7,960 bases of DNA from Parafilimonas sp. (lineage in GTDB: Bacteria > Bacteroidota > Bacteroidia > Chitinophagales > Chitinophagaceae). Position 1 is the stretch's first letter; each line of letters begins with the position of its first letter. The DNA lies in assembly GCA_023251275.1 (NCBI GenBank), contig JAHEZC010000095.1:1-7960 (forward strand), written 5' to 3'. The position numbers and the translations under genes are program-made. Shown here in pieces: positions 7,199 through 7,960 of this stretch. Under the pieces are notes generated by a model, which saw only the letters and a program-made list of their open reading frames with translations, searched no databases and had not been told where the DNA came from.

Positions 7199-7960
7199 TC
7201 ATACAATGTCAATTACCTTCTTTTCTTTCGCAATAAATGTTACTGCAAACCCTATCAGAAAAATGAATGAAAAAATAAAAATGGCGTTGCCGTAACCGCC
7301 CAGCAAGCCAACCAGTGCACCGATGAAAAAAACAACTGTGGCTGTAAATAGTCTGCCTATATTAAAGCAAAAGCCCGTTGCCGAAGCCCTTACAACCGTA
7401 GGGAATAATTGCGGTATATAAACAGATAATGCGCCCTGGCTTATGCCAAAGAAAACAGCCAGTACAGCCATCCCGATAAATGTGAACAATGAAACGGATG
7501 TATTCAGTTTAAATACGACAAACGTCATAATAAAACAGGCAGTAAAGCACATCATCATAGTTTTACGCAGGCCAATAGCATTTGCAATCCATCCTGATAC
7601 GACGCTGCCTGATAAACCGGCAACAGCTAATATCATCATAGTTAAACCGCGTTGCTCCTGCGCCTTTACTGAATCGGTAATACTTTGAATCCATGTGGGC
7701 GCCCATGAAAAAACAGCCCACAAACCAATCAGCATGGCGCCAAATATTAGAGACCCGGTAAGCAGGTTCTTACTATATGCGGGTGCAAAAAGCTTTTTAC
7801 TTAAATGGAAGCTGCCGGTCGGGGCAAGTTTATTTTTCTTCCAGCTTTCTGATTCCGCCAGCGCAAAAAGAGAAAAAACAGCTACTGCCAACGGAACAAG
7901 ACCAGTAAGAAAAGCACTGTGCCAGTCAGCCAATAAATTATTCATAGCACCTGCAACGAT
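7199..7960 (-). CDS. MFS transporter, C-terminal half (partial at right edge)
   Basis: The frame is open from the window edge (7960) to a TGA at 7199-7201, giving about 253 residues. The ATG at 7945 is internal, because the codons before it (IVAGA) continue the frame. About seven hydrophobic helices are visible, corresponding to TM6-TM12 of a 12-helix major facilitator. The central cytoplasmic loop (SESWKKNKLAPTGSFHLSKK) separates TM6 from TM7. The TM8-TM9 loop GWIANAIGLRKT is the second MFS motif A. QLFPTVVRASATGFCFNIGR after TM10 is characteristic of the sugar/aromatic-acid/metabolite:H+ symporter branch (PcaK- and ShiA-like proteins among them). It ends in the charged tail KEKKVIDIV. It acts in the inner membrane and would carry the cluster's substrate or product; specificity cannot be told from this half. 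Confidence 0.93.
   Translation of the reverse strand: MVAGAMNNLLADWHSAFLTGLVPLAVAVFSLFALAESESWKKNKLAPTGSFHLSKKLFAPAYSKNLLTGSLIFGAMLIGLWAVFSWAPTWIQSITDSVKAQEQRGLTMMILAVAGLSGSVVSGWIANAIGLRKTMMMCFTACFIMTFVVFKLNTSVSLFTFIGMAVLAVFFGISQGALSVYIPQLFPTVVRASATGFCFNIGRLFTATVVFFIGALVGLLGGYGNAIFIFSFIFLIGFAVTFIAKEKKVIDIV

Noticed and set aside
1..7960. CRISPR array, tRNA/rRNA, insertion sequence or prophage signal
   Set aside because: No spaced repeats, no tRNA-like cloverleaf, no transposase or integrase motif was seen; nearly all DNA is explained by seven genes.

Overview
All recognisable genes lie on the minus strand and read from right to left. The content points to a Bacteroidota bacterium. There is a full SusC/SusD outer-membrane pair, the start codons follow AT-rich leaders without Shine-Dalgarno sequences, and the intergenic spaces are AT-rich. 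A Chitinophagaceae-like host is my guess from general protein style, not something the sequence proves.

Layout in transcription order: (1) 7960-7199, the C-terminal half of an MFS inner-membrane transporter, cut by the window edge. (2) 7017-6469, an AhpD-fold/carboxymuconolactone decarboxylase (CMD) family protein. (3) 6438-5866, a second paralogue of that family. (4) 5748-2794, a SusC-type TonB-dependent outer-membrane transporter. (5) 2774-1467, its SusD-type surface lipoprotein. (6) 1348-797, a third AhpD-fold/CMD paralogue. (7) 752-1, the N-terminal two thirds of a short MetE-like (cobalamin-independent methionine synthase C-terminal domain) protein, cut by the left edge. Gaps are 181, 30, 117, 19, 118 and 44 bp, and I see no convincing terminator in any of them. 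The cluster may therefore be one transcript or a few overlapping ones. It has no RNA genes, mobile elements or CRISPR.

The gene set resembles an uptake and processing locus: SusCD imports a ligand across the outer membrane, the MFS protein moves it or a product across the inner membrane, three thiol-type AhpD-fold enzymes follow, and a zinc-thiolate methyltransferase-type protein ends the series. No glycoside hydrolase, sigma/anti-sigma pair or hybrid two-component regulator is visible, so it does not look like a classical polysaccharide utilisation locus. The substrate cannot be read from the sequence. The most unusual point is that three related CxxC AhpD-fold genes bracket one SusCD pair and sit next to a MetE-like gene.
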